A stretch of DNA of 64,000 nt from CAYQUC01 sp964420605 (lineage in GTDB: Bacteria > Pseudomonadota > Gammaproteobacteria > UBA6429 > Thiohalophilaceae), in NCBI GenBank assembly GCA_964420605.1, contig CAYQUC010000008.1, forward strand, positions 7,550 to 71,549. The letters are read 5' to 3'. Both the position numbers and the translations under genes were made by a program. Every line of letters starts with the position of its first letter. Positions within the stretch are counted from its first letter, which is position 1. Below are positions 9,981 to 19,197 of the stretch, one piece after another. The notes beneath the pieces were generated by a model. The model saw only the letters and a list, made by a program, of their open reading frames with translations. It was not told the origin of the DNA and searched no databases.

Positions 9981-10364
9981 ATGACTCCAGCATCAATTGA
10001 AAACCGTGATCATACTCGAGTTAACTTAAAGCGTAAAATATTTATAATTTTATCAAGTGGTGAAATGGTTGAAGCCATAATGGTCAACATTTCAAATGGT
10101 GGTATCGGTATTGTTTATGCAAACTCATCAATTATTGGCACCAAACTTAAAGTTATGTTTTCAATTCCTAATGGCGACTCTCCAATCCCGATATCGGTAG
10201 CTGTTACAGTTGTGCATATTCATATTAGCCAAGATCAATTTCATATTGGATTGAATTTTGAGGAATTGCGCATTATAGACAAAGAAGTAATTTCAAAATA
10301 CATTGAACAAAAATTAGCTCAAATGAATAAAAACCAACACATATTTAATTTTGGAAAACTTTAA
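9981..10364 (+). CDS. PilZ domain c-di-GMP receptor
   Basis: This 127-residue single-domain protein carries both c-di-GMP-binding signatures of PilZ: an RxxxR motif (RDHTR at the N-terminus) and the N/DxSxxG-type motif (NISNGGIG near residue 40). It therefore probably binds c-di-GMP. It starts 8 bp after the HDOD gene on the same strand and likely forms an operon with it. The gene downstream on the opposite strand is an EAL-type phosphodiesterase, so ligand, receptor and degradation genes are clustered. Confidence 0.88.
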   Translation: MTPASIENRDHTRVNLKRKIFIILSSGEMVEAIMVNISNGGIGIVYANSSIIGTKLKVMFSIPNGDSPIPISVAVTVVHIHISQDQFHIGLNFEELRIIDKEVISKYIEQKLAQMNKNQHIFNFGKL

Positions 10365-10409
10365 AATCATTATTAGTTTAATAACATTATTCTTTTTAAA
10401 TTGCTAAAA

Positions 10410-12032
10410 TCAAGAATAGTTTTTAATCCATAAAATAACATCTTTTAAACTAAGCGGTTTACTCAAATAATATCCTTGAGCAATATCACATCGGTATTTA
10501 TTTAATTCCATTAATGTTTCTTTATTTTCTACACCTTCAGCAGTTACTTTTAAATTTAGATCGTGTGCTAGGCTTGTCACTGCACGTACTATTATTTGGT
10601 TGTTTTCATCTTCTAACATATTCATCACAAAAGATTTGTCAATTTTTAATTCATTGACATTTAACTGCCTTAAATAATTTAATGAAGAATAACCTGTTCC
10701 AAAATCGTCAATCGAAAGTTTAATTCCGATATTACTTAAACGTGATATAATCGACAAAACTTGTTCAGTATCGGCAATCAAAGCATTTTCAGTTATTTCA
10801 AGTGTTAATATATCAGCATTAATATTCCACGCCGCTAATAATCCTGCGACAATTTCAGGAAAAGATTCTGAAGTTAAATCTTTTGCTGTTATATTGACTG
10901 ATAATTGAATATTCGGTAAAACCTCCGCTAGAAAATGATATTCTTTTAAGGTACGATTTATCACCCATATGGTAATTTCTTTTATTAATCGACTTTGTTC
11001 TGCAACTTCGATAAAAATCTCAGGCGAAATAAATCCTTCTAAGGGATGTGACCAACGCATGAGTGCTTCAACACCGACCACAAGATTATTTAGTATATCA
11101 ACTTTTGGTTGATAAACGATGGATAGTTCATTAGTTGCTAATGCGTGATGTAAATCAGTCGCGAGTTTTATTTTTTTTGTCGTTTCATTAAAAAAATCTT
11201 TATCGTACGCTTCGATAGTACTATTTAATTTTTGAGCTTTATGCATTGCAACATCAGCACATTGTAATATTGCATGGGCATCTACTCCATGACGTGGGTA
11301 CTCTGCAATGCCTGAACAAACAGACACTTCAATTCTCAAATCGGATATAATAATAGGATTTTCAAACAGCTCAATAACACTATCGGCCCGAACCCGTGCA
11401 CTTTTTAACGCAACTTGTGGCAATAATACCGCAAAATCATGATCACTAAATTTTGCTATCGTCGCACCAGCACTAAATATATCTTTAAGTTTATCGGCTA
11501 CTGCTAGTAATAAATGCTCTCCAAACTCATAACCAAGAGCATATCTTAAATTTTTAAAATTAATAATATGAAATCGCAACAAACTAAAACAAGAACCAGA
11601 TTTTTTACATTTTTCTACTTCTTGCTCAATAATTTTATTTAAGTAAATAGAATTTGGTAACTGCGTAACAGAATCAAGAAAATTAGTGTTTTTTGATGTC
11701 GTTATATTTGAGAGGTATAAATTGTATATCAGCTCATCAGGTGCTTTTACAATCTTACACTTAAGAAAAGCATCAACAACGTCATATTCAATGTCTTTAT
11801 GAATAACCTGGTTATTATGCATATCCAATAAAATCTCATTGATATTTATTGGAAGAAGCTGTGTTAATTCAGAAGAGCATAAATTTGAAAAAATGGTGTT
11901 TAAATAAATATCAGTTGCAGAATTTCGATACAGCACTTCGCCCTTTAAATCCATGATTAGCACTGGATCAGGATTTATTTCTGACGCTCGACTCAACCAT
12001 TTAGAGTTTACAGTATCATGAATTTTATTCAC
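10410..12032 (-). CDS. PAS-like/degenerate GGDEF/EAL protein, predicted c-di-GMP phosphodiesterase
   Basis: Residues about 10-110 look PAS-like (PDPVLIMDLKGEVLYRNSA). A GGDEF domain follows (about 130-285), but the active-site loop reads SDHDF rather than GGDEF, so cyclase activity is not expected. The EAL domain (about 290-540) keeps VEALMRW, DDFGTGYSS with the two catalytic Asp, LKIDKSF and AEGVEN, and should hydrolyse c-di-GMP. No membrane segment or signal peptide is seen, so it is cytosolic. It is convergent with the PilZ gene. Confidence 0.88.
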   Translation of the reverse strand: MNKIHDTVNSKWLSRASEINPDPVLIMDLKGEVLYRNSATDIYLNTIFSNLCSSELTQLLPININEILLDMHNNQVIHKDIEYDVVDAFLKCKIVKAPDELIYNLYLSNITTSKNTNFLDSVTQLPNSIYLNKIIEQEVEKCKKSGSCFSLLRFHIINFKNLRYALGYEFGEHLLLAVADKLKDIFSAGATIAKFSDHDFAVLLPQVALKSARVRADSVIELFENPIIISDLRIEVSVCSGIAEYPRHGVDAHAILQCADVAMHKAQKLNSTIEAYDKDFFNETTKKIKLATDLHHALATNELSIVYQPKVDILNNLVVGVEALMRWSHPLEGFISPEIFIEVAEQSRLIKEITIWVINRTLKEYHFLAEVLPNIQLSVNITAKDLTSESFPEIVAGLLAAWNINADILTLEITENALIADTEQVLSIISRLSNIGIKLSIDDFGTGYSSLNYLRQLNVNELKIDKSFVMNMLEDENNQIIVRAVTSLAHDLNLKVTAEGVENKETLMELNKYRCDIAQGYYLSKPLSLKDVILWIKNYS

Positions 12033-12207
12033 GGATCGTTAACCAAGATTAAATTTTATTGTACTTATAAGTATCGGCAGTGACAGCATTTATAACACTA
12101 GATAATCGCTATTATTATAATAATTAATAATTTAGTCTATAGTATGATAACAACTTGGTGATTTTAATAGACATATTGGCGTAAACACAGCTATTTTGTG
12201 GGAATAT

Positions 12208-12702
12208 ATGAACAAAATACTACTTTTTATAATGCTTAACCTAACGATGCTTGCGCCAAGCTATGCTGCAGATGCTTATCTTGGTGCAAGTTTTGGTGAC
12301 TCCAATGTCTCACTCGATAATTACAACAAACCGATAGGCTACAAATTTTTTATTGGTGCCCACGTTAATGATCAATTTGGAGTCGAGTTAGGTTTAATTA
12401 ATTTGGGTGACTTCACCATTACTAACCTTAGCACTAAGGTCAGTGGCACCGAATTGTCTGCTGTTGGTTTTATTCCAGTTGGTGGTGACGGCAGTATTTT
12501 TGGGAAGATAGGCATCTTTAATTGGAACATCGATTCCAATTCTATTAGTTCAACTGGCACCGATTTCACACTGGGTTTTGGTGTTCAGTTCCCTGTCAAA
12601 GACTCGACATTGTTTCGTCTTGAATATCAGGAATTTCGTGACTTAAGAAATGACAATGATGATTACACATTTTTGTCCATTGGTCTTGCCATTAAATTTT
12701 AG
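12208..12702 (+). CDS. Small outer-membrane beta-barrel protein
   Basis: The ATG at 12208, just after GTGGGAA, gives a clean signal peptide (MNKILLFIMLNLTMLAPSYA). An upstream in-frame TTG is less likely. The mature part of about 145 residues has alternating hydrophobic strands and ends in Phe (GLAIKF), as outer-membrane barrels recognised by BamA do. Its style is that of the OMP_b-brl/OmpA-like eight-strand barrels. Function is unknown. It ends 8 bp from the convergent REC-GGDEF gene with no room for a separate terminator. Confidence 0.75.
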   Translation: MNKILLFIMLNLTMLAPSYAADAYLGASFGDSNVSLDNYNKPIGYKFFIGAHVNDQFGVELGLINLGDFTITNLSTKVSGTELSAVGFIPVGGDGSIFGKIGIFNWNIDSNSISSTGTDFTLGFGVQFPVKDSTLFRLEYQEFRDLRNDNDDYTFLSIGLAIKF

Positions 12703-12710
12703 TTAATATT

Positions 12711-13871
12711 TCAAACTTCTAGGCAACTCATTAACTCATCAACAAATTTTTCCAGAATTTTATTATCGGTAATAATATGTTTCAGTAATGGTTCTATTTG
12801 ATCAAATAATTGTTCTTTTGATTGATTAACAAGAGTCACATTTCCTTCTTGTATCATTCTCATCGCGTCAGTAACCGATAATGTTATAGCCGTGTCTGTA
12901 TTTGGAATTTCAGAGTTTGACACTATTTTAATACTCTTTGATGATAGTGCCGACTTCAAACAATATTCTGTTTTGCGATAAATTTCGTCGAACGTAGTAT
13001 GCTTATTTATACTAGGCATAAAAATACCAATGCTTGGAATAATGTCTATTTTTTCTTGATTGTTATCTAAAAAATGTAAATTTGCAATTTCAACATGCAA
13101 TCGCTCTGCTAATAACACAGCACGGTCAGTATTGTCACAATATAAAAATGCCGAATATTTTGATAAACTAATTCTAGAAGCATTATCTTCTGTTCTAACA
13201 ATCTCTTTAAACAATTTACCAATCATGGTCACAAGATTAACAGCAACGTCTTTTCCATTTTTGATAAATATAGATTTAAAATTATCAATCTCAATCAACA
13301 TCATTACGCAATGACCACCGTAACGATTAATATAAGCGATCGATTGATTCACCGAACGCTCAAAATAAGCCTGTGTTCCTAAACTAGTATCACCATCGCT
13401 TGTAGATTGTTTTTTGCATTCCTGAATCGAACTGTGTGCTTGTTTTGCAGCACTACCTAAACGCACAAAAGTATTGGCTCGTGCGAGTAATTGTACTGAT
13501 TCAAATGGTTTGGTAATAAAATCATCAGCGCCATACGCATATACTTTTTGTTTTATGTCATCATTGTCTTCAAGACTTGTAATAATAATGAATGGCATAT
13601 TTTGAAATTTATTATCATCGGATTCACGCATACGTTTTAATAAACCACAGCCATCAAGCTCGGGCATTTGTAAATCTGAAAACACCACTTCAATATCGCG
13701 GTTTGAAGTGAGCAACGACCATGCATCTTCACCGTCAACGGCATCAAGTACATCGTATTTAATGCTTAATATTTTTCGTACGGCCGTACGAATTACTCGA
13801 TTATCATCGACAACAAGAATTTTTGCTTTTTCTTGTGAGCTGATACTAGTGGCTGTCACAACCATGTGCAA
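12711..13871 (-). CDS. Response regulator with degenerate GGDEF domain
   Basis: The receiver domain covers about residues 15-135: acidic pair in LVVDDNRV, phospho-acceptor Asp in VVFSDLQMPELDG, Lys in FITKPFE. The second half (about 165-315) is GGDEF-like, but where the signature should be it reads SRISLSKYSAFLY, so it has no recognisable active site and probably acts as a binding or dimerisation module. A helical C-terminal tail of about 60 residues follows. It could start at MVVTATS, two codons in. The partner kinase is not in the window. Confidence 0.82.
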   Translation of the reverse strand: MHMVVTATSISSQEKAKILVVDDNRVIRTAVRKILSIKYDVLDAVDGEDAWSLLTSNRDIEVVFSDLQMPELDGCGLLKRMRESDDNKFQNMPFIIITSLEDNDDIKQKVYAYGADDFITKPFESVQLLARANTFVRLGSAAKQAHSSIQECKKQSTSDGDTSLGTQAYFERSVNQSIAYINRYGGHCVMMLIEIDNFKSIFIKNGKDVAVNLVTMIGKLFKEIVRTEDNASRISLSKYSAFLYCDNTDRAVLLAERLHVEIANLHFLDNNQEKIDIIPSIGIFMPSINKHTTFDEIYRKTEYCLKSALSSKSIKIVSNSEIPNTDTAITLSVTDAMRMIQEGNVTLVNQSKEQLFDQIEPLLKHIITDNKILEKFVDELMSCLEV

Positions 13872-14130
13872 TTACAATATCCATAAACCAATTTGATCTA
13901 AAATTATAAATTTATGTTAAATATCATTTAACTATAAATATTAGCAAGTTAGTCTACTTTTATAAATTAACATGGCTAAATGTAACCATTTTTCGAATAT
14001 AGGCAGACAATATAAATATCTACTTTTTAACATTATTGTTGTAAATTATTGTTAAATAAGGATATTTCTTGCTCAGGATTATTTTATAACAGGAATTTGA
14101 CAGAATTAATAGTATTATTACGGGTATAAC

Positions 14131-15213
14131 TTATTCTGTCGCTACGTTTTGGTAGGAGGATAACCGTTGATTTCGTTTAGCAACAGTTAACTTGCCAATA
14201 GTCGCGACGAGTTCATAGTATTTTTTAATATCATTATCAACACTCTTTAGCACCGCTAAAAACGCCGGAACCTTGTCATAGTAGGTTGCGACCAAGGCAA
14301 GATGTGCGTTGTTTAAATCTCGTTTCATCCATTGATCATACCCAACGTAACCTTGCCAGGATTTTTTTAATTTTTGATAATCAGTTTGCAGTTCATTAAA
14401 TACTTGCTGTTTTAAAAACACACGATTAGTTGAATTTATAAACGACTTTGATTTAAACAAGCTCTCCAATTTTAACTGTGTTGATTTTAGCATATGCTTA
14501 AATTCAACTGTACGTTGCCGTGCTATCAAATACTGTTTAAATGCTTTTTTTGATTGCTCAGATTCGGATGCTGTTTGCCGTGTAAACCAACGCCGAACAC
14601 CTTCAACTTCAACGCTAGTTGCAAACGCCTCATTAAAAGCAGAGTCGTCATCAATATAAACTTGCTGATGCGCTAGTTCATGAAAAATCAAACCCACCAA
14701 TCGAGCTTCATTATGTTGAATCATCGTACTCAGTAAAGGGTCATCAAACCAACCTAATGTGGAATATGCCTGAGCACCAGAAATATTCACATCATAACCT
14801 TGAGCAACTAAAGTATCGGCATAAGCTTTGGCATCTGGTTTATTAAAGTAACCGCGATAACTCACACAGCCCACAATTAAAAAACACCACTGCCGCGCTG
14901 TTATTGAATACTGCTCAGTAGCGATCACATTCCAAACAACATAAGGTCGTTTAATATCAGAATAATAACGATAACTATCATTGTCTGGTAATAACAGTTC
15001 AGTACTCGCAAACTCACGTGCCTGTGTTGCGAGTACTAATTTTTCGCGTAAGCTTGATCCGAGATCCGGTTGCTGTAAAATTTCACGAATCGACTCTTGT
15101 TCTGATAGCACGGTTAAATGACCATTAACTGCATCATAATAATAACCAATGGATGAACAAGCGGCTAATGACAAAAATACAATACTTAATATTAACGGCA
15201 GAATTAATTTCAT
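14131..15213 (-). CDS. Lipoprotein zinc aminopeptidase (PF10023-type)
   Basis: The N-terminus is a lipoprotein signal with lipobox ending at Cys19 (LSLAAC). The zinc-protease motif HELAH lies at residues 178-182, with the probable third ligand Glu195 in NEAFAT. Conserved family segments SYRGYF and GYDVNISGAQAYSTLGWF are present. At 360 residues it has the usual size of this putative aminopeptidase family. It should be a membrane-anchored periplasmic peptidase; substrates are unknown. It lies 43 bp downstream of a barrel gene on the same strand. Confidence 0.85.
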   Translation of the reverse strand: MKLILPLILSIVFLSLAACSSIGYYYDAVNGHLTVLSEQESIREILQQPDLGSSLREKLVLATQAREFASTELLLPDNDSYRYYSDIKRPYVVWNVIATEQYSITARQWCFLIVGCVSYRGYFNKPDAKAYADTLVAQGYDVNISGAQAYSTLGWFDDPLLSTMIQHNEARLVGLIFHELAHQQVYIDDDSAFNEAFATSVEVEGVRRWFTRQTASESEQSKKAFKQYLIARQRTVEFKHMLKSTQLKLESLFKSKSFINSTNRVFLKQQVFNELQTDYQKLKKSWQGYVGYDQWMKRDLNNAHLALVATYYDKVPAFLAVLKSVDNDIKKYYELVATIGKLTVAKRNQRLSSYQNVATE

Positions 15214-15256
15214 AAATTTAAAAACTCAATAGCGCTGAAGATTCATTATTAACTTG

Positions 15257-15811
15257 TTAAAATGCATATTTATAACCAAGATTAATAGCCGACATATCCA
15301 CGTCACTATTATCATAAAAACTATTATACTCAAGCGTGACAAAATTATTTTTCGTCCAAACACTACGCTCAAATACAACCCCCCATGAAAAAGCACCATA
15401 AACAGCGGATACAGCGTTTGAGCCGGTGGTTTCTAAATCCATTTCAGCATAACCCAGTAAAAAGAATAAGCGCAGTTTAATGTCGTCATTAGAGCCGAGC
15501 TTTAAATATAGTGCACGAATACTATTCACTGATAAATTAGAATTGGCTTTTTCCACATTCATCGCATTATTATACTGCAACTCCAATAGCACTTGCGGTT
15601 TGTAGACATAGCCGAATTTTACCTTAGAGCCAATAAGCTTAAAGTGTGTACCAGCCACATTAGCTTCAGCTCGAGCAACAGCAAGCTCAGCATAAAATGG
15701 TGCTGCAGTCACTAGTGAACTGTGTAACCACAAAAATGTTAACACTAACAATGAATTGAATATAATTTTATTATACTGAACAGTAAAACGAGTATGGTTT
15801 AAATAGAACAT
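15257..15811 (-). CDS. Outer-membrane beta-barrel protein
   Basis: A hydrophobic signal segment is at about residues 19-37 (FNSLLVLTFLWLHSSLVTAA), cleaved near APFYAE. The remaining part of about 147 residues shows amphipathic strands and ends in Phe (NLGYKYAF), a typical OMP C-terminus. It resembles the OMP_b-brl type. The N-terminal leader is long, so an internal start is possible, but no better ATG is visible. It precedes the metallopeptidase gene and may be co-transcribed with it. Confidence 0.72.
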   Translation of the reverse strand: MFYLNHTRFTVQYNKIIFNSLLVLTFLWLHSSLVTAAPFYAELAVARAEANVAGTHFKLIGSKVKFGYVYKPQVLLELQYNNAMNVEKANSNLSVNSIRALYLKLGSNDDIKLRLFFLLGYAEMDLETTGSNAVSAVYGAFSWGVVFERSVWTKNNFVTLEYNSFYDNSDVDMSAINLGYKYAF

Positions 15812-15865
15812 AATTTAATTATTTTTAAAACGTTATGTAAATGGTTCAACAAGCTAAGGTGAAAA

Positions 15866-16429
15866 CTAAACCTCTCGCACCATAATATCACCACCACATT
15901 TTGTATCAAATGCAATTGCAGTTGATACTGCTTTTTTGGCAATTTCTGTCGCGTTCAAATTTTCATCGTATAATGCATGAATAACACCCAGGCTATAATC
16001 ACCACCGGAACCAATAGCATAATATTGTTCGAATTGGGTGATGCTTAAATCAGAGTCAATCATAAAGATGCCGGCTTTATTCGCAATTAAAAACGTTGCA
16101 TCCAAATCACCAAATGGTGAATCATGATCACTATCAGATTGATCGTTAACAAAGTTATATTTGTCATGCAATGCTTTCCACAAACCTAAAAAGAACTCAA
16201 AAATAGCTTGTCGACTCAATAGATCAACATCGGGTTTATCGCTTACATAATTCTCAATAATATCATCGTATAAACCCCAACCAGTTGAGGCAAAATACGA
16301 TTCACCAATTTTACGAATTTTTTCTACTTTAAGATTAGAACCTGGGAAGCTCATCGAACCAAAACTGACTTGGCTGTCAGCGACCATGACGGTTTTATTA
16401 TCTTTTTTAATTGCCACTACAATAGACAT
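15866..16429 (-). CDS. HslV/proteasome-like Ntn hydrolase with N-terminal Ser
   Basis: The whole 187-residue protein aligns with HslV/proteasome-beta architecture: the start MSIVVAIKKDNKTVMVADSQVS parallels HslV's opening strand, a Lys follows in SNLKVEKIRKIG at the place of HslV Lys33, and YAIGSGGDYSLG matches HslV's AIGSGG signature. After Met removal the first residue would be Ser, not the catalytic Thr of HslV. The start is supported by GAGGAATAAA just before the ATG. There is no propeptide, and no hslU ATPase is adjacent. About 25 residues in the middle (DQSDSDHDSPFGD) are extra relative to HslV. It could be an active Ser-type relative, an Anbu-like self-assembling protein, or inactive. 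Confidence 0.82.
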   Translation of the reverse strand: MSIVVAIKKDNKTVMVADSQVSFGSMSFPGSNLKVEKIRKIGESYFASTGWGLYDDIIENYVSDKPDVDLLSRQAIFEFFLGLWKALHDKYNFVNDQSDSDHDSPFGDLDATFLIANKAGIFMIDSDLSITQFEQYYAIGSGGDYSLGVIHALYDENLNATEIAKKAVSTAIAFDTKCGGDIMVREV

Positions 16430-16496
16430 TTTATTCCTCGTTAATTATTTACATCATGGCTGTAAATAGTAAATACAAGCCCGATTATTGAACAGT

Positions 16497-17807
16497 TTAT
16501 TTAGAAGAGCGACTCTGCTTCCATTTTTTAAATTGTTTAGAATATCCATATTCACGATAGAACTGATCTTTGTAGAAATGATCCAGATCTATTTTTGCGT
16601 CATATTTATCAATTAAAACATCCAGAACATTGCCGACCTGTTGATATTGAAAACTTTGTAAATACGCTTTAAGCAATAGCCAATAAATATCTTCATAACT
16701 CGAATCGTGCTTGATTGCTTGTTCTCCAATTTTAATTGCTTGTGAGTATTTTTTTTGATTAATTAAGAGCTTTACACGTAAATTATCCAATGCAATGTCA
16801 CCACCAATCAGTTCAGCATATTGACTGATTGATTTTGAAACTAAAGGATATTGTTTTGTAAAATAATAATAATCAGATAACAACAAGGCCAACTCCGGAA
16901 CATTTGAATATTGAGATTCCAGTAACATTAATGCTTCACGATAGTCATTACGGCTAGCAGCTTTTGCAATTTGTACTTGCAATAATAGCATGTTCTTCGT
17001 TGCTTTAAATTTTGCGGGTAACATTCGCAATGACTTTAAAGCGTCTTTATAGTTTCCCTTGTTATAATAACCTATGGATTTAGCATAAAGTTGTTGAAAC
17101 GATAATGGTTTTTTGGTGAAATATAAAATTTTATCAGGATCCAATTTTATTACTTCAGGCGCGACTAATAACTGGCTAACAATTGTTGTATAATTTCGGC
17201 CTAACATTGCATCATAAAAATCAATTATTTTAACATCATTCTTTTTATCTTTTTGAGCAATTAATTCTAAATAAGTTAATTCTTCATTATTAAATCGAAA
17301 CCGAATTAATCCTCGATAAATACCATTACGTTTAATTACGCGTAAAAATTTAACATGCCCTCTTAAGCCTACCTTACTAATAAGAATCTTTGCGATATTA
17401 TTTATCCCTTGAACAACCATGTTTCGCTTCACATTCAGATCACCCAGTTTTGCAATCGCATCGTGTAGTGATTTTCGTACTATCACGTCTTTATCGAAAT
17501 ATTCCGCAAATAAAATTTGATTGCCATTTTGTAAAGCTTTTACAAATTTCAGAGACAACACCGTTAATTCTTGTGCTGATACCTGGGACTGACTATTTTG
17601 GCTCGATTTACTTTCAAGTGATTTTAATTCTGCTTCTTTTTGAGCATTATTGAGTTTACTGAATTTAATTTTTGGCGCTGGTTTTTCTGAACCTATCGGT
17701 TGAGTGACGGTTTGATCAACAGCAGCTACCTGCTCTGAAATAACCAATACGAGACCAGTACATAACAATAAGACATAGCGCCGAAATGAGCGTTTACTAT
17801 TATTCAT
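16497..17807 (-). CDS. Exported TPR-repeat protein with NTF2-like N-terminal region
   Basis: The ATG at 17807, preceded by AAGGGAC, gives a signal peptide (MNNSKRSFRRYVLLLCTGLVLVISEQVAA). A start 20 codons earlier would overlap mnmE and hide the signal. After a Lys/Gln-rich linker comes a domain of about 130 residues that looks NTF2/SnoaL-like (VKALQNGNQILFAEYFDKDV ... IIDFYDAMLGR). Helical TPR-type repeats run to the end (YNKGNYKDALKSLRMLPAKF, IKIGEQAIKHDSSYEDIYWL). It is probably periplasmic and involved in protein-protein contacts. It follows mnmE after 10 bp and is likely in that operon. Function is unknown. Confidence 0.7.
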   Translation of the reverse strand: MNNSKRSFRRYVLLLCTGLVLVISEQVAAVDQTVTQPIGSEKPAPKIKFSKLNNAQKEAELKSLESKSSQNSQSQVSAQELTVLSLKFVKALQNGNQILFAEYFDKDVIVRKSLHDAIAKLGDLNVKRNMVVQGINNIAKILISKVGLRGHVKFLRVIKRNGIYRGLIRFRFNNEELTYLELIAQKDKKNDVKIIDFYDAMLGRNYTTIVSQLLVAPEVIKLDPDKILYFTKKPLSFQQLYAKSIGYYNKGNYKDALKSLRMLPAKFKATKNMLLLQVQIAKAASRNDYREALMLLESQYSNVPELALLLSDYYYFTKQYPLVSKSISQYAELIGGDIALDNLRVKLLINQKKYSQAIKIGEQAIKHDSSYEDIYWLLLKAYLQSFQYQQVGNVLDVLIDKYDAKIDLDHFYKDQFYREYGYSKQFKKWKQSRSSK

Positions 17808-17817
17808 TATAAGTCCC

Positions 17818-19197
17818 TTATTTTCCAATGCAAAAGCTTGAGAAAATTTCTCCAAGTAAGTCATCACTGCTAAACTCCCCTGTTATTTGTGATAAATCAT
17901 TTTGTGCTAAACGCAAATCTTCTGCTAATAACTCACCTGCCTGAGATGCGATTAACTGTGCGATACCATGCTGGATAAACTCGAGTGCATTTTCTAATGC
18001 GGTAATATGCCGTCTGCGTGCAGAATATTGGCTGTTTTCGACTTGAACAAAGTTCATGCTGTCTTTTAAATATTGCTCTAATAAATCCAGCCCATCCGAG
18101 GTTTTTGCCGATAGGTAGATAGACGAAACACGCCGACCAGCGTTACTGTCTGATTCAATATTACTCTCAAATTTTGGCTTTAAATTCGCACTATCGATTT
18201 TATTGAATATAAAACAAACATCAAGCTGTTTTGGAAATTTTGCAACAAGTTCCTGATCTTGTTCGGTTATTCCTGTGTTAGCATCCACTAACATTAATAT
18301 TTGATCGGCATTTTCAATCTCCGTCCAAGCCCGACGAATGCCTTCTTGTTCAACAATATCATCACTCTGACGCAAACCCGCAGTATCAATTAAATGCAGT
18401 GGCAAACCATCAAGCTGGATTGACTCTCGCAATACATCGCGTGTGGTACCGGCAACCTCGGTTACGATGGCACTATCACGACCAGCCAAAGCATTTAATA
18501 AACTCGACTTGCCAGCATTGGGGCAGCCAGCCAATACCACTTGCATTCCTTCTTGCAGTAAACAACCACGCTGTGCATTTTGTAGAATGGCTTCGCAATC
18601 GGCTGCTATTTGTTGAGCATCGGTTAACACCTTACCGTCAGATAAAAAATCTATTTCTTCTTCGGGAAAATCAATTGCTGATTCCACATACAGTCGCAGT
18701 TGGATTAAGGCTTTAACCAACGCATCAATGGCTTTTGAAAACTCACCTTGTAATGATCGTTGTGCAGCTTGAACTGCTTGCCTCGAACCGGCATCGATTA
18801 AATCGGCAATGGCTTCAGCTTGCGCCAAATCCAATTTATCATTTAAAAAAGCACGTTGTGAAAATTCGCCGGCTGTTGCGTGGCGCGCACCAAGTTCAAT
18901 AACACGCTGCAATAACATATCCATTACTACCGGACCACCGTGGCCTTGCAGTTCTAAAACATGCTCACCGGTAAATGAATGTGGCGCAGAAAAATAAAGT
19001 GCTATGCCGGTATCAATTGCAATGTGTGATGCATCAATAAAGTCACACAATAATGCTTCTCGAGGTTTTGGTGTTAAATTTAATAGTTGTGGAATTAATG
19101 CGGGAACATCTGCACCAGAGAGTCGAATGATGCCAACACCACCTCGGCCAGGCGCTGTTGCCAATGCCACGATGGTGTCGTTATCATTCAGGATCAT
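17818..19197 (-). CDS. mnmE: tRNA modification GTPase MnmE
   Basis: This GTPase works with MnmG to modify wobble uridine 34. The N-terminal tetrahydrofolate-binding domain begins with DTIVALATAPGRGGVGIIRLSG. The G domain carries GCPNAGKSSLLNALAG, the EVAGTTRD switch region and DTAGLR. The C-terminus ends in FCIGK, with the essential Cys of the family. At 459 residues it is full length. The start overlaps the yidC stop as ATGA, showing translational coupling. Confidence 0.97.
   Translation of the reverse strand: MILNDNDTIVALATAPGRGGVGIIRLSGADVPALIPQLLNLTPKPREALLCDFIDASHIAIDTGIALYFSAPHSFTGEHVLELQGHGGPVVMDMLLQRVIELGARHATAGEFSQRAFLNDKLDLAQAEAIADLIDAGSRQAVQAAQRSLQGEFSKAIDALVKALIQLRLYVESAIDFPEEEIDFLSDGKVLTDAQQIAADCEAILQNAQRGCLLQEGMQVVLAGCPNAGKSSLLNALAGRDSAIVTEVAGTTRDVLRESIQLDGLPLHLIDTAGLRQSDDIVEQEGIRRAWTEIENADQILMLVDANTGITEQDQELVAKFPKQLDVCFIFNKIDSANLKPKFESNIESDSNAGRRVSSIYLSAKTSDGLDLLEQYLKDSMNFVQVENSQYSARRRHITALENALEFIQHGIAQLIASQAGELLAEDLRLAQNDLSQITGEFSSDDLLGEIFSSFCIGK

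Noticed and set aside
16497..17867. TPR gene starting at 17867
   Set aside because: It would overlap mnmE by 50 bp and bury the signal peptide; the ATG at 17807 with an upstream ribosome site fits better.
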